A stretch of 64,000 bases of DNA from Mycolicibacterium frederiksbergense. GTDB taxonomy: Bacteria > Actinomycetota > Actinomycetes > Mycobacteriales > Mycobacteriaceae. Positions within the stretch are counted from its first letter, which is position 1, and each line of letters opens with the position of its first letter. The position numbers were made by a program, and so were the translations under genes. Below, one piece after another: positions 39,911 through 48,300 of this stretch. Below the pieces are notes generated by a model. That model was given only the letters and a program-made list of their open reading frames with translations, ran no database searches and was not told where the DNA came from. Location of the stretch: positions 1 through 64,000 of the forward strand of contig NZ_JARXVE010000013.1 in the NCBI RefSeq assembly GCF_029893345.1. Reading direction: 5' to 3'.

Positions 39911-40948
39911 ATGAAGCCGAAACTTCCGCCCCGCCTGGCCGATCACCCGACCGTGCGCGCGGTGCGCGCCCGCGCGGAGGCGGCGGTTCCGAACGTGATC
40001 GACGCGGACTGGCTGCGCGAGCTGTGCCTGGACGCCGGGGCCGACGACGTGGCATTCGCCAGCGTGGACGACCCGGCCCTGACGGCGGAGCGGGAACACG
40101 TCGAAACCGCGCTGCCGGGCGTGCGCAGCTACATCTCGCTGGTGGTCAAGATGAACCGCGACAATGTGCGCTCGTCGGCCCGCAGCGTCGCCAACCAGGA
40201 GTTTCACCGCAGCGGCGAGATCATCAACGAGGCCGCCCACCGGATCACCCGGGCATTGGAGGACGTCGGCCACCGCGCGGTGAACCCGTCAGCGACGTTC
40301 CCGATGGAGATGGACCGCTTCCCCGGGCGGATCTGGGTGGTGGCGCACAAGCCCGTCGCGGTGGCCTCGGGTTTGGGGGTGATGGGGATTCATCGCAATG
40401 TGATTCACCCCAGATTCGGCAACTTCATCCTGTTGGCCACCATCCTGGTGGCGGCGCCGATAAGCAGTTACGGTGTGCCGCTGGACTATTCGCCATGCCT
40501 GGAATGCAAGTTGTGTGTGGCGGCCTGCCCGGTCGGGGCCATCGGCAAGGACGGTGAGTTCGACTTCGTCGCCTGCTCGGTGCACAACTACCGCGAGTTC
40601 ATGGGCGGCTTCACCGACTGGGCGCAGACCATCGCCGACAGTGCCGATGCCGCCGATTTCCGTTCCCGGGTCAGCGATTCGGAGAATGCGTCGATGTGGC
40701 AGAGCCTGTCGTTCAAGGCCAACTACAAGGCCGCCTACTGCCTGGCGGTGTGCCCCGCCGGCGAGGAGGTGATCGAGCCCTACCTCGACGACCGCAAGGA
40801 ATTCATGGACCGGGTGCTCAAACCCCTACAGGACAAGCGGGAAACGCTGTACGTGCTGCCGAACTCGGCGGCCAAAGCCCACGCCGAGAAGCGCTACCCG
40901 CATAAAACCGTGAAGGTGGTCGACAGCGGTATCGGTGGCCGCCGCTAA
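39911..40948 (+). CDS. 4Fe-4S protein related to epoxyqueuosine reductase QueG
   Basis: The 345-residue protein has an N-terminal cobalamin-dependent-reductase-like region (WLRELCLDAGADDVAFASVDD; SYISLVVKM; GVMGIHRNVIHPRFGNFILLATI) and a ferredoxin region with one classical cluster CLECKLCVAACP and further cysteines (FVACSVHN, AYCLAVCPAG) for a second. This layout resembles QueG and reductive-dehalogenase-type proteins. No queuosine genes are nearby, and mycobacteria mostly lack the pathway, so the substrate is probably different. A palindrome covering its promoter suggests dedicated repression. Confidence 0.75.
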   Translation: MKPKLPPRLADHPTVRAVRARAEAAVPNVIDADWLRELCLDAGADDVAFASVDDPALTAEREHVETALPGVRSYISLVVKMNRDNVRSSARSVANQEFHRSGEIINEAAHRITRALEDVGHRAVNPSATFPMEMDRFPGRIWVVAHKPVAVASGLGVMGIHRNVIHPRFGNFILLATILVAAPISSYGVPLDYSPCLECKLCVAACPVGAIGKDGEFDFVACSVHNYREFMGGFTDWAQTIADSADAADFRSRVSDSENASMWQSLSFKANYKAAYCLAVCPAGEEVIEPYLDDRKEFMDRVLKPLQDKRETLYVLPNSAAKAHAEKRYPHKTVKVVDSGIGGRR

Positions 40949-40976
40949 TCCCGGCGCAGGAAAGGGGCGGGAAAAA

Positions 40977-41552
40977 TTACCAGGCGTGCACGGTGTTCTG
41001 GGCCGGCTCCAAACCCTGGGCGATCAACAGTTCGGTCGCGTCGGCGGCCTGCTCGCAGATCGTCGGGACCTCGGCCCGCTCGGCGGCGGTGAAGGTCTCC
41101 AGCACGAACGCCGCCGGATCCTTACGGCCCGGCGGGCGTCCCACGCCGATGCGGACCCGCTGAAAATCCTTGGTGCCCAACGCCGATGCCACGGAGCGCA
41201 GACCGTTGTGGCCGCCCTCGCCGCCACCGACCTTGAGCCGGATGCGGCCGAAGTCGAGGTCGAGCTCATCGTGGATCACCACCACGTTGCCCGGAGCCAC
41301 CGAATAGAACTTGGCCAACGGACCGACCTGGCGGCCCGATTCGTTCATGTAGCACCGCGGTTTGGCCAGCAGCACCGGAGACCCGGCGAGCCGGCCGGTG
41401 AGCACCTCGGCACCGGATTTCTTGTGCACCTTGAAGGCCGAGCCGATGCGTGCGGCCAGCACATCGGCCACCATGAACCCGAGGTTGTGCCGGGTCTTGG
41501 CATAGGCGGGCCCGGGATTTCCCAGGCCCACCACCAGCAGCGGCTCGGCCAT
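40977..41552 (-). CDS. pth: peptidyl-tRNA hydrolase
   Basis: Pth releases peptides from prematurely dropped peptidyl-tRNA. The 191-residue enzyme shows LVVGLGNPGPAYAKTRHNLGFM (catalytic His), KPRCYMNESGRQVGPLAKFY, VVIHDELDLDFGRIRLKVGGGEGGHNGLRSV (catalytic Asp) and RVRIGVGRPPGRKDPAAFVL. All active residues are present. It lies 20 bases after rplY, the usual pair in actinobacteria (Rv1014c-Rv1015c). Confidence 0.97.
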   Translation of the reverse strand: MAEPLLVVGLGNPGPAYAKTRHNLGFMVADVLAARIGSAFKVHKKSGAEVLTGRLAGSPVLLAKPRCYMNESGRQVGPLAKFYSVAPGNVVVIHDELDLDFGRIRLKVGGGEGGHNGLRSVASALGTKDFQRVRIGVGRPPGRKDPAAFVLETFTAAERAEVPTICEQAADATELLIAQGLEPAQNTVHAW

Positions 41553-41572
41553 CTGAGGTATGCCTTGGTGCC

Positions 41573-42205
41573 TTATTCGGCAGCGGCCTCGGCGGCCGGC
41601 TCCTCAGCCGCGGCCGGGGCCGCGCCACCCTCGGCCTCCATCTCCTCGGCGGTCGGGGCCTCGACGACGTTGACGACCAGCACCTCGGGATCCGACACCA
41701 GCGACACGCCGGCCGGCAGCTCGATCTCGCCGGCCAGCACCTGGGTGCCGGCCTCCAGGCCCTCGACCGACACGGTCAGGTGCTCAGGGATCGACAGTGC
41801 CTCGGCCTCGATCTCGATGGCGTTGACGTCCTGGGTGACCAGGGTGCCCGAAGCGGCGTCGCCCTCGAGCACGACGGTGACCTCGACGGTGACCTTCTCG
41901 CCGCGTCGCACCACGAGCAGGTCGGCGTGCTGGATGTTGCGCCGGATCGGGTGGATGTCCAGGGCCTTGGTCAGCGCCAGTTGCTCGGTGCCATCGATGT
42001 CGAGGGTGAGCACGGCGTTGGTGCCGGAGTGGCGCAGCACCGCGGCGAACTCGCGGGCGCTGATCTCCAGGTGCTGGGGCTCGGTGCCGTGGCCGTAGAG
42101 CACGGCGGGCACCTTGCCGTCACGGCGTGCCTGGCGCGACGCGCCCTTGCCGGTACGGGTGCGCACGGAGGCGGTCAGCTTGTTGGGGGTGGCGCTCTTG
42201 GCCAT
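41573..42205 (-). CDS. rplY: 50S ribosomal protein L25/general stress protein Ctc
   Basis: L25 binds 5S rRNA. The 210-residue protein has an N-terminal L25 domain (TASVRTRTGKGASRQARRDGKVPAVLYG) and the longer Ctc-type C-terminal domain (AEALSIPEHLTVSVEGLEAGTQVLAGEI), ending in an acidic Ala/Glu-rich tail (AEEPAAEAAAE) typical of mycobacteria. Length is normal for the Ctc form. It is the first gene of the rplY-pth operon. Confidence 0.96.
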   Translation of the reverse strand: MAKSATPNKLTASVRTRTGKGASRQARRDGKVPAVLYGHGTEPQHLEISAREFAAVLRHSGTNAVLTLDIDGTEQLALTKALDIHPIRRNIQHADLLVVRRGEKVTVEVTVVLEGDAASGTLVTQDVNAIEIEAEALSIPEHLTVSVEGLEAGTQVLAGEIELPAGVSLVSDPEVLVVNVVEAPTAEEMEAEGGAAPAAAEEPAAEAAAE

Positions 42206-42344
42206 GTGTTGCTCCTCTATTGCGGTACTGCGGTCAGATCGTCAGCACGGCAAGGGTCACAACACTTACAGAAGTTCCCGCCGATAACGGTGGCCCAGTA
42301 GGTCCACCCTCGCCGTGACGCCAGGTCAGGGTAGCAAAAGAGGA

Positions 42345-42372
42345 GGCCCGGCCAAAAATCCGGCGCCGGGCC
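42345..42372 (-). terminator. terminator-like hairpin after the SDR gene
   Basis: GGCCCGGC and GCCGGGCC form an 8-pair GC stem with a 12-base loop 10 bases after the SDR stop. On the minus strand it is followed by TCCTCTTTTGC. It separates the SDR gene from rplY. Confidence 0.5.
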
Positions 42373-42381
42373 GAGGCCGGC

Positions 42382-43254
42382 CTACAGCGGATAGGCCGTG
42401 CTGGTGAGCTGTTCGGACAGCTCCCACAGCCCCTTCTGGGTGTCCACCCGGCGGGCCAGCGGACTGCGCCCGACGGGTTGGCTGGGGCCGAACTGCCCGA
42501 ACCGGGGTCCGATGAAGCTGTCGCCGGGAACGTCCTGGGACGCCGCGTACAGCGTCTGGCGGGCGCCGAACGACGCGTCGCTGGCGAACAGCCGGTTGGC
42601 AACCACCATCATCCGGGCGCCGAGCTTGTTGCCGGTCTGGCCCTGCAGATTGGTGGCCGAATAGCCGGGATGGGCGGCCAGCGCGCGCACCGGGGAGCCC
42701 GACGCCGTCAACCGTCGCTGCAATTCGGAGGTGAACAGCAGGTTGGCCAGCTTGGACTGCCCGTAGGCCAGCCACGCCGAGTACGGCCGCGATTTCCAGT
42801 TCAGGTCGCGCAGGTTGATCCGGCCGATCCAGTGCATCAACGACGACACCGTCACCACCCGGTCGGAGATCTTGGGCAGCAGCAGATTGGTCAGTGCGAA
42901 GTGGCCCAGGTGATTGGTGCCGATCTGGCTTTCGAATCCGTCGACGGTCCGGGCCAGCGGGACGGCCATGATGCCGGCGTTGTTGATCAGCACATCGACC
43001 GTCTCGACGGTGTCGGCGAACTCGTGCACCGAGGCCAGGTTCTGCAGGTCGAGCTTGCGCACCTCGACGATGCCACCGGGCATGGTGGCCGCGGCCGCGG
43101 TGCCCTTGTCCAGGTTGCGGACCGCGACGATCACCTTGGCGCCGGCGTGTGCGAGCTCACGGGCGGCGACCAGACCCAGGCCGCTGTTGGCGCCGGTGAC
43201 GATCACACTGCGGCCGCTGAACGAGGGCAGATCGGCACTGGTCCATTCAGTCAT
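42382..43254 (-). CDS. short-chain dehydrogenase/reductase (retinol/light-dependent type)
   Basis: The 290-residue SDR begins at the ATG at 43254 (an ATG 3 codons upstream is less likely). It has the NADP-binding glycine motif VTGANSGLG near residue 20, NNAGIMAVPL, and the catalytic S-x(n)-YGQSK (VSSLMHWIG then YSAWLAYGQSKLANLL). The C-terminal part (LAAHPGYSATNLQ) is typical of the retinol dehydrogenase/protochlorophyllide reductase-like subfamily. Substrate unknown. It is not part of the operons on either side. Confidence 0.92.
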   Translation of the reverse strand: MTEWTSADLPSFSGRSVIVTGANSGLGLVAARELAHAGAKVIVAVRNLDKGTAAAATMPGGIVEVRKLDLQNLASVHEFADTVETVDVLINNAGIMAVPLARTVDGFESQIGTNHLGHFALTNLLLPKISDRVVTVSSLMHWIGRINLRDLNWKSRPYSAWLAYGQSKLANLLFTSELQRRLTASGSPVRALAAHPGYSATNLQGQTGNKLGARMMVVANRLFASDASFGARQTLYAASQDVPGDSFIGPRFGQFGPSQPVGRSPLARRVDTQKGLWELSEQLTSTAYPL

Positions 43255-43291
43255 GCAGCTCACCCTACGGTGACCGGGGGCAGTTCCCGGG

Positions 43292-43945
43292 TCACTTCTT
43301 GGCGACGTTGAAGCCCGCGATGATCGATTCGATATCCGGGCCCTGGGCCGCGGCTTCGTCGGCGTAGGTCGTGACGGTCAGCTGGATGAGGTAGCGCTGC
43401 GGCGGCTGCAGCCCGTCGGTCGCGACGACGAGGCGGTTGTAGCTCTGCATGCGCCGGCCGTTGAGGTCGTAGCTGCCCTCGATCATCGCCGACGGGAAGC
43501 CCTTCCAGTCTTTATTGGAGGCGTTGAGCTGTTTGAAGTTCTCCGACAGCTGGGCATCGGCGAAGCCGTGGTCCTTGAGGGCCTGGGCGACATCGAAATC
43601 ACCGTGCAGGACGAACGCCAGCAGCATCGCGGTGGGATAGGTGTCGCCCTTGGCGATCATCCGGGTGCCCGGGGCCAGGTTCGGGTTGCTGTAGGGATGC
43701 CAGCCCGCCGGGCTCGGCATGCTGACGGTCAGGCTGGGGATCTTCTCCGGCGCGACGGGTTGACCGACCACGCCGGAGTCCTCCAGGAACTGCCACAGCG
43801 GCACCGGTCGGGCGGCGTCGCTCGCGGTCGGGGTGGTCGAGCTCGTCGTCCAGATCGACTGGTAGTCCGGTGTTTCGGCACCGCACCCGGTCAGCAGCGC
43901 TGCCAGGACGGCCGGGACAGCCGCAACAGCCCCCGGCCGCTTCAC
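43292..43945 (-). CDS. lpqT: lipoprotein LpqT
   Basis: The 217-residue product has a lipobox (AALLTGC), a Ser/Thr-rich linker and the LpqN/LpqT fold (PVPLWQFLEDSG, MPSPAGWHPYSNPNL, YPTAMLLAFVLHGDFDVAQALKDHGFADAQ, YLIQLTVTTYADEA). In M. tuberculosis lpqT (Rv1016c) follows prsA, as here except for the extra arsC-like gene. Its GTG overlaps the arsC stop as GTGA. It is related to the lipoprotein gene at 16849-17556 and probably surface-exposed. Confidence 0.9.
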   Translation of the reverse strand: MKRPGAVAAVPAVLAALLTGCGAETPDYQSIWTTSSTTPTASDAARPVPLWQFLEDSGVVGQPVAPEKIPSLTVSMPSPAGWHPYSNPNLAPGTRMIAKGDTYPTAMLLAFVLHGDFDVAQALKDHGFADAQLSENFKQLNASNKDWKGFPSAMIEGSYDLNGRRMQSYNRLVVATDGLQPPQRYLIQLTVTTYADEAAAQGPDIESIIAGFNVAKK

Positions 43946-44307
43946 AGAATCTCGCGTACCGAATCGATCGGCCGGGCCAACCGGGTGCCGTTGTCGGTGA
44001 CGACGAAGGGGCGCTCGATCAGGATCGGGTTCTCGGCCATCGCATCGAGCAGCTGCTCGTCTGTGGCGTCGGCCAAACCCAATTCGGTGTACAGGGATTC
44101 GCGCTTGCGCACGGCGGTGCGCACGTCGATCCCGGCGTCGGCAATGAGCTGCTTGATCTCGTCGCGCGTCGGCGGCGTCTTCAGGTACTGCACCACCTCG
44201 GGCTCGATCCCGTTCTCGCGCAACAGGTCCAGCGTCTTACGCGAGGTCGAGCACTTCGGGTTGTGGTAGATGACGGCGGCGGGCCGCCCATCAGATTCAG
44301 CCGGCAC
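43942..44307 (-). CDS. ArsC/Spx-family reductase (arsenate reductase-like)
   Basis: The 121-residue thioredoxin-fold protein has the catalytic signature YHNPKCSTSRKTLDLL (Cys-x-x-Ser-Arg), the RxxxxKR-like segment TAVRKRESLYTELG, and NPILIERPFVVTDNGTRLARP, whose Arg residues bind the oxyanion. These match glutaredoxin-linked ArsC/YffB proteins. No arsB or arsR gene is near, so arsenate detoxification is not certain; the YffB-like branch may act as a glutathione- or mycothiol-dependent reductase. It lies 1 base after prs and overlaps lpqT. Confidence 0.88.
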   Translation of the reverse strand: MPAESDGRPAAVIYHNPKCSTSRKTLDLLRENGIEPEVVQYLKTPPTRDEIKQLIADAGIDVRTAVRKRESLYTELGLADATDEQLLDAMAENPILIERPFVVTDNGTRLARPIDSVREIL

Positions 44308-44308
44308 G

Positions 44309-45289
44309 CTAGGCCGACCCGTCGAACAGTCCGGTCACCGACCCGTTCTCGAACACCGCGCGGATGGTGCTGGCCAGCAGCGGCGCGATGGACAGCACGG
44401 TCAACTGCGGGAACAGCTTGTCCTCGGTGATCGGCAGCGTGTTGGTGACGATCACCTCGCGGGCGCCGCACTCGGCCAGGCGCTGGGGCGCCGGATCGGA
44501 CAGCACGCCGTGGGTGGCGGCGATCACGACATCCTTGGCGCCGTCCTCGCGCAGCAGCTTGACCGCCCCGGCGATGGTGCCTCCGGTGTCGATCATGTCG
44601 TCGGTCAGGATGCAGGTCTTACCCCGGACGTCACCGACGACGCGGTTGGCCTTGACCTGGTTGGGCACCAGTGGGTCGCGGGTCTTGTGGATGAAGGCCA
44701 GCGGCACGCCGCCCAGCGAGTCGGCCCACTTCTCGGCGACGCGCACCCGGCCGGAGTCGGGGGACACCACGACCACGTCGGAGCCGGAGTAGTTCTCGGC
44801 GATGTAGCCGCACAGCAGGGACTGGGCCCGCATGTGGTCGACCGGGCCGTCGAAGAAGCCCTGGATCTGGTCGGTGTGCAGGTCCACCGAGACGATGCGG
44901 TCGGCGCCGGCGGTCTTGAGCAGGTCGGCCACCAGGCGGGCCGAGATGGGCTCGCGGCCGCGGTGCTTCTTGTCCTGACGCGCATACGGGTAGAACGGCA
45001 GGATGGCGGTGATCCGCTTGGCGCTGCCGCGCTTGAGCGCGTCGATCATGATGAGCTGCTCCATCAGCCACTGGTTCAGTGGTGCGGGATGGCTCTGCAG
45101 GACGAAGGCGTCGCAGCCACGCACGGACTCGTCGAACCGAACGAAGATCTCACCGTTGGCGAAATCCCGCGCGGTCTGTTCCGTGACGTGGATGTCGAGT
45201 TCTTTGGCGACCTGCTCTGCCAACTCGGGGTGCGCGCGCCCCGAGAACAGCATCAAGTTTTTGCGATTGTCGGTCCAGTCCGTGGCCAC
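44309..45289 (-). CDS. prs: ribose-phosphate pyrophosphokinase
   Basis: The enzyme makes PRPP from ribose 5-phosphate and ATP for nucleotides, histidine, tryptophan and, in mycobacteria, the arabinan donor DPA. The 326-residue form from the GTG at 45289 shows MLFSGRAHPELAEQVA, FANGEIFVRF, LPFYPYARQDKKHRGREPISA (flexible ATP loop), VSVDLHTDQIQGFF, VVSPDSGRV and the PRPP loop DDMIDTGGTI. Length equals the M. tuberculosis enzyme as I recall it. It follows glmU by 111 bases and probably shares its mRNA. Confidence 0.96.
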   Translation of the reverse strand: MATDWTDNRKNLMLFSGRAHPELAEQVAKELDIHVTEQTARDFANGEIFVRFDESVRGCDAFVLQSHPAPLNQWLMEQLIMIDALKRGSAKRITAILPFYPYARQDKKHRGREPISARLVADLLKTAGADRIVSVDLHTDQIQGFFDGPVDHMRAQSLLCGYIAENYSGSDVVVVSPDSGRVRVAEKWADSLGGVPLAFIHKTRDPLVPNQVKANRVVGDVRGKTCILTDDMIDTGGTIAGAVKLLREDGAKDVVIAATHGVLSDPAPQRLAECGAREVIVTNTLPITEDKLFPQLTVLSIAPLLASTIRAVFENGSVTGLFDGSA

Positions 45290-45400
45290 TGTGTGACTGC
45301 CTTCGCGGTGGGGAACGATACGGAGCAATCGTACGTAGCGTTTCCTGGTGCTCGTAGCCGGGTTACCGGATTGCCAACACGAAGCGTCTCAGCAGTGCGG

Positions 45401-46879
45401 TTAGTCGTCTGTGGCTTGGGCTTTGCGGGCGGCTTCCGCGGCGTTGGCCGCATTTGCCGCTGCCGCGGCGGCAGCCGCTGCCGACCCCGGGCGCTTGCGT
45501 TCGACCCAGCCCTCGATGGTGCGCTGCGCGTTGTCCGAGACTGCCAGCGCACCGGGCGGGACGTCGTCGCGCAGCACGGTGCCCGCGCCCGTGTAGGCGC
45601 CGTCGCCGACGGACACCGGGGCGATGAACATGGTGTCGGATCCGGTGCGCACGTGGGAGCCCACGGTGGTGCGGTGCTTGGTCTCGCCGTCGTAGTTGAC
45701 GAACACGCTGGATGCCCCGATGTTGCTGTGATCGCCGATGTCGGCGTCGCCGACGTAGGTCAGGTGCGGGACTTTGGTGCCGGTGCCGATGGTGGAGTTC
45801 TTGGCCTCGACGAATGCGCCCAGCTTGGCCTCGGCCCCGATGATGGTGCCGGGGCGCAGGTAGGTGAACGGGCCGATGGTCGCGCCCGCGCCGATCACGG
45901 CGAGCTGACCGTGGGTGCGCACCACCGATGCGCCGTCGCCCACCTCGACGTCGGTCAGCGTGGAGTCCGGTCCGATCTCGCAGCCTGCGCCGATCTCGCA
46001 CGCGCCGAGTAGTTGCGTGCCGGGACGGACGACGGTGTCGCGGCCGATGGTGACGTCGACGTCGATCCAGGTGGTGGCCGGGTCGATGATCGTGACACCG
46101 GCGCGCTGATGGCGGGCCACGATGCGGCGGTTGAGCTTGGCGCCGAGGTCGGCGAGCTGCACCCGGTCGTTGATCCCGGCGACCAGCGCGCTGTCGTCGA
46201 CGTGCATGGCCCGCACCGTGCGGCCGTCCTGGCGCACGATCGCGATGACGTCGGTGAGGTACAGCTCTTGTTGCGCGTTGTTCGAGCTCAGCCGGCTCAG
46301 CGCCGAACGCAGATCGGCGATGTCGAAGGCGTACACGCCGGCGTTGACTTCGCGGATGGTGCGCTGTGATTCGGTGGCGTCGGCCTGCTCGACGATGCCG
46401 ATGACCTCGCTGTCCTGGGTGCGCAGGATGCGGCCATAGCCGGTCGGGTCGGTCACTGTGGTGGTGAGCACGGTGACGGCGGCCGTCGCGGCGCTATGGG
46501 CCTCGATGAGGCCGGCCAGGGTGTCGGCGTCGAGCAGTGGGACGTCGCCCGAGGTCACCACGACCGTGCCGGCGAACTCGTCGGGCAGCGCGCTCAGACC
46601 GCAGGCCACGGCGTGGCCGGTGCCGAGCTGTTGGTCCTGGATGGCGACATCGATCGTGCGGCCCAGCTTGTCGGCGAGCTCGCCGACCGCGGGGGCGATG
46701 CGCTCGCGGTCATGGCCGAGAACGACCACCAGGTGTTGCGCCGTCGCGTTGGCGACGGCGTGCACGGCATGCGAGAGCATGCTGCGCCCGGCCAAGGTGT
46801 GCAGCACTTTCGGGGTATCCGAGCACATCCGGCTCCCGGTGCCCGCAGCGAGCACCACCACCGCGGCTTCGGTAGACAC
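45401..46879 (-). CDS. glmU: bifunctional GlmU (GlcN-1-P acetyltransferase / GlcNAc-1-P uridyltransferase)
   Basis: GlmU makes UDP-GlcNAc for peptidoglycan and the arabinogalactan linker. The 492-residue protein has an N-terminal nucleotidyltransferase domain (VLAAGTGSRMCSDTPKVLHTLAGRSM, VVTSGDVPLLDADTL, VNAGVYAFD) and a C-terminal left-handed beta-helix of hexapeptide repeats (IGRDTVVRPGTQLLGACEIGAG, LGAFVEAKNSTIGTGTKVPHLTYVGDADIG) with the acetyltransfer His. An Ala-rich C-terminal tail (AAAAAAAANAANAAEAARKAQ) is a mycobacterial extension. Confidence 0.97.
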   Translation of the reverse strand: MSTEAAVVVLAAGTGSRMCSDTPKVLHTLAGRSMLSHAVHAVANATAQHLVVVLGHDRERIAPAVGELADKLGRTIDVAIQDQQLGTGHAVACGLSALPDEFAGTVVVTSGDVPLLDADTLAGLIEAHSAATAAVTVLTTTVTDPTGYGRILRTQDSEVIGIVEQADATESQRTIREVNAGVYAFDIADLRSALSRLSSNNAQQELYLTDVIAIVRQDGRTVRAMHVDDSALVAGINDRVQLADLGAKLNRRIVARHQRAGVTIIDPATTWIDVDVTIGRDTVVRPGTQLLGACEIGAGCEIGPDSTLTDVEVGDGASVVRTHGQLAVIGAGATIGPFTYLRPGTIIGAEAKLGAFVEAKNSTIGTGTKVPHLTYVGDADIGDHSNIGASSVFVNYDGETKHRTTVGSHVRTGSDTMFIAPVSVGDGAYTGAGTVLRDDVPPGALAVSDNAQRTIEGWVERKRPGSAAAAAAAAANAANAAEAARKAQATDD

Positions 46880-46967
46880 AGGTATTCCTCCTTGCCGCGA
46901 GCGTGCGGTCTGTTCCCCGACACGCCGTTCAGCGCACGCAGTCTGCGCACGTTCGACGCAACTAAAG

Positions 46968-47039
46968 CTCCGTCGCCAGGACTCGAACCTGAACTATCTG
47001 AACCAAAATCAGAGGTGCTGCCGATTACACCACGACGGA
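46968..47039 (-). tRNA. tRNA-Gln (anticodon TTG)
   Basis: The 72-base minus-strand gene folds with acceptor TCCGTCG/CGACGGA, anticodon stem TCTGA/TCAGA enclosing TTTTGGT, T loop TTCGAGT and discriminator G. CCA is not encoded. It stands between glmU and the tetR gene. Confidence 0.94.
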
Positions 47040-47069
47040 ATGTCCGGGTGAGACTCTAGTCGAACGGTC

Positions 47070-47075
47070 TAGCCT
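47070..47075 (+). promoter_or_regulatory. -10 hexamer of the tetR gene, predicted leaderless
   Basis: TAGCCT ends 7 bases before the GTG at 47083. CTAG occurs on both sides of the region (47056 and 47069) and may mark an autoregulatory operator. Confidence 0.45.
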
Positions 47076-47082
47076 GATATTC

Positions 47083-47718
47083 GTGGCAGCACCCGAAAAG
47101 GAAGTGCGGGCCCCTCGAGCCCGGATGACCGGCAACGAACGACGGCAGCAGCTGATCGAGATCGCCAAGTCGTTGTTCGCCGAACGGGGCTACGAGGGCA
47201 CCTCGATCGAGGAGATCGCTCAGCGCGCCAACGTCTCCAAACCGGTCGTCTACGAGCACTTCGGCGGCAAGGAAGGTCTGTACGCCGTCGTCGTCGACCG
47301 GGAGATGTCCGCGCTGCTGGACGGGATCACCTCGTCGCTGACCAACAACCGGTCCAGGGTGCGGGTCGAGCGGGTGGCGCTGGCCCTGCTGACCTACGTC
47401 GAGGAGCGCACCGACGGCTTCCGCATCCTGATCCGCGACTCGCCGGCGGCCATCACCTCGGGGACCTACGCCACGCTGCTCAACGATGCGGTCAACCAGG
47501 TGTCCTCGATCCTGGCCGGGGATTTCTCCCGCCGCGGGCTCGACCCGGACCTGGCGCCGCTGTACGCCCAGGCGTTGGTGGGTTCGGTGTCGATGACCGC
47601 GCAGTGGTGGCTCGACGTGCGTGAGCCCAAGAAAGAGGTGGTGGCCGCGCACGTGGTCAACCTGGCCTGGAACGGGCTGACCCACCTGGAGTCAGATCCG
47701 GTCCTGCACGAGGAGTAG
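47083..47718 (+). CDS. TetR-family regulator (Rv1019 type)
   Basis: The 211-residue product has the TetR DNA-binding domain (NERRQQLIEIAKSLFAERGYEGTSIEEIAQRANVSKPVVYEHFGGKEGLYAVVV, residues about 17-70) and a helical ligand domain (LALLTYVEERTDGFRILIRD; YAQALVGSVSMTAQWWLDVR). It matches Rv1019 in place (upstream of mfd) and type; that protein was reported to regulate itself and nearby genes including mfd. Here six genes on both strands separate it from mfd, so direct mfd control is doubtful. Confidence 0.9.
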   Translation: MAAPEKEVRAPRARMTGNERRQQLIEIAKSLFAERGYEGTSIEEIAQRANVSKPVVYEHFGGKEGLYAVVVDREMSALLDGITSSLTNNRSRVRVERVALALLTYVEERTDGFRILIRDSPAAITSGTYATLLNDAVNQVSSILAGDFSRRGLDPDLAPLYAQALVGSVSMTAQWWLDVREPKKEVVAAHVVNLAWNGLTHLESDPVLHEE

Positions 47719-47758
47719 CGCGGCGAGGACTCCGCCGGTCCGCAATTCGCCGAGAAAC

Positions 47759-47776
47759 TGCAACCGAGTGGTTGCA
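47759..47776. promoter_or_regulatory. operator 1, TGCAACC-N4-GGTTGCA
   Basis: Perfect 7-base inverted arms around GAGT. The same palindrome occurs again exactly 48 bases downstream. They bracket the likely promoter of the SRPBCC-ArsR pair. Confidence 0.75.
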
Positions 47777-47806
47777 CTAATCGGCACCGTGTGCAATTAT
47801 CGGATG

Positions 47807-47824
47807 TGCAACCACCCGGTTGCA
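47807..47824. promoter_or_regulatory. operator 2, TGCAACC-N4-GGTTGCA
   Basis: Perfect 7-base inverted arms around ACCC, identical in its arms to operator 1. It lies 26 bases upstream of the SRPBCC start. The ArsR-type regulator encoded second in the operon is the natural binder. Confidence 0.75.
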
Positions 47825-47850
47825 GTAAAGCTGACCGAGAGGAACCTGAC

Positions 47851-48300
47851 ATGACTGTCGACTTCGATCGAATCGAGCATGAGATCGCCATCGATGCGCC
47901 GGCGCAAAGCGTTTGGGATCTGGTGAGCGAACCCGGCTGGTACATCAACGAGAAGGAGATCACCGACCACCACATCGAGCGTGACGGCGACGTCGCCATC
48001 GTCACCGACCCGTCCTACGGCAGATTTGCCCTGCGCACCGTTTCACTCGATGAGCCGCGCTACGCGGCCTTCCGCTGGCACATCGACGCCGACAACCTCG
48101 ACAGCTCGTCGACACTTGTCGAATTCTGGATTACCCCGGCCGCATCCGGCGTGGTTCTGCGCGTCGCCGAGAGCGGGTTCGCCTCGCTCGACGAGCCCGA
48201 AGCCAACCGCCGGTCCAGGTTCGACGACCACAGCGGTGGCTGGCCGATCGAACTCAGCCTCGCCCAGCGGTATCTGGCCAAAGCCGCTGCCGATGCCTGA
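47851..48300 (+). CDS. SRPBCC (AHSA1/START-fold) family protein
   Basis: The 149-residue product starts at an ATG behind AGAGGA. It has the SRPBCC helix-grip core: RIEHEIAIDAPAQSVWDLVSEPGWYINEKEI, the strands FALRTVSLDEPRYAAFRWHI and STLVEFWITPAASGVVLRVAESGF, and a long C-terminal helix (GWPIELSLAQRYLAKA). Such AHSA1-like proteins bind hydrophobic ligands in a pocket. They often pair with ArsR regulators, as here: the ArsR gene overlaps its end by 8 bases. Ligand unknown. Confidence 0.88.
   Translation: MTVDFDRIEHEIAIDAPAQSVWDLVSEPGWYINEKEITDHHIERDGDVAIVTDPSYGRFALRTVSLDEPRYAAFRWHIDADNLDSSSTLVEFWITPAASGVVLRVAESGFASLDEPEANRRSRFDDHSGGWPIELSLAQRYLAKAAADA

Noticed and set aside
44270..46012. A 580-codon plus frame antisense to prs and glmU
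   Set aside because: Composition (Gly/Val/Asp/His-rich, no domain) is that of an antisense shadow; both genes beneath are well conserved.
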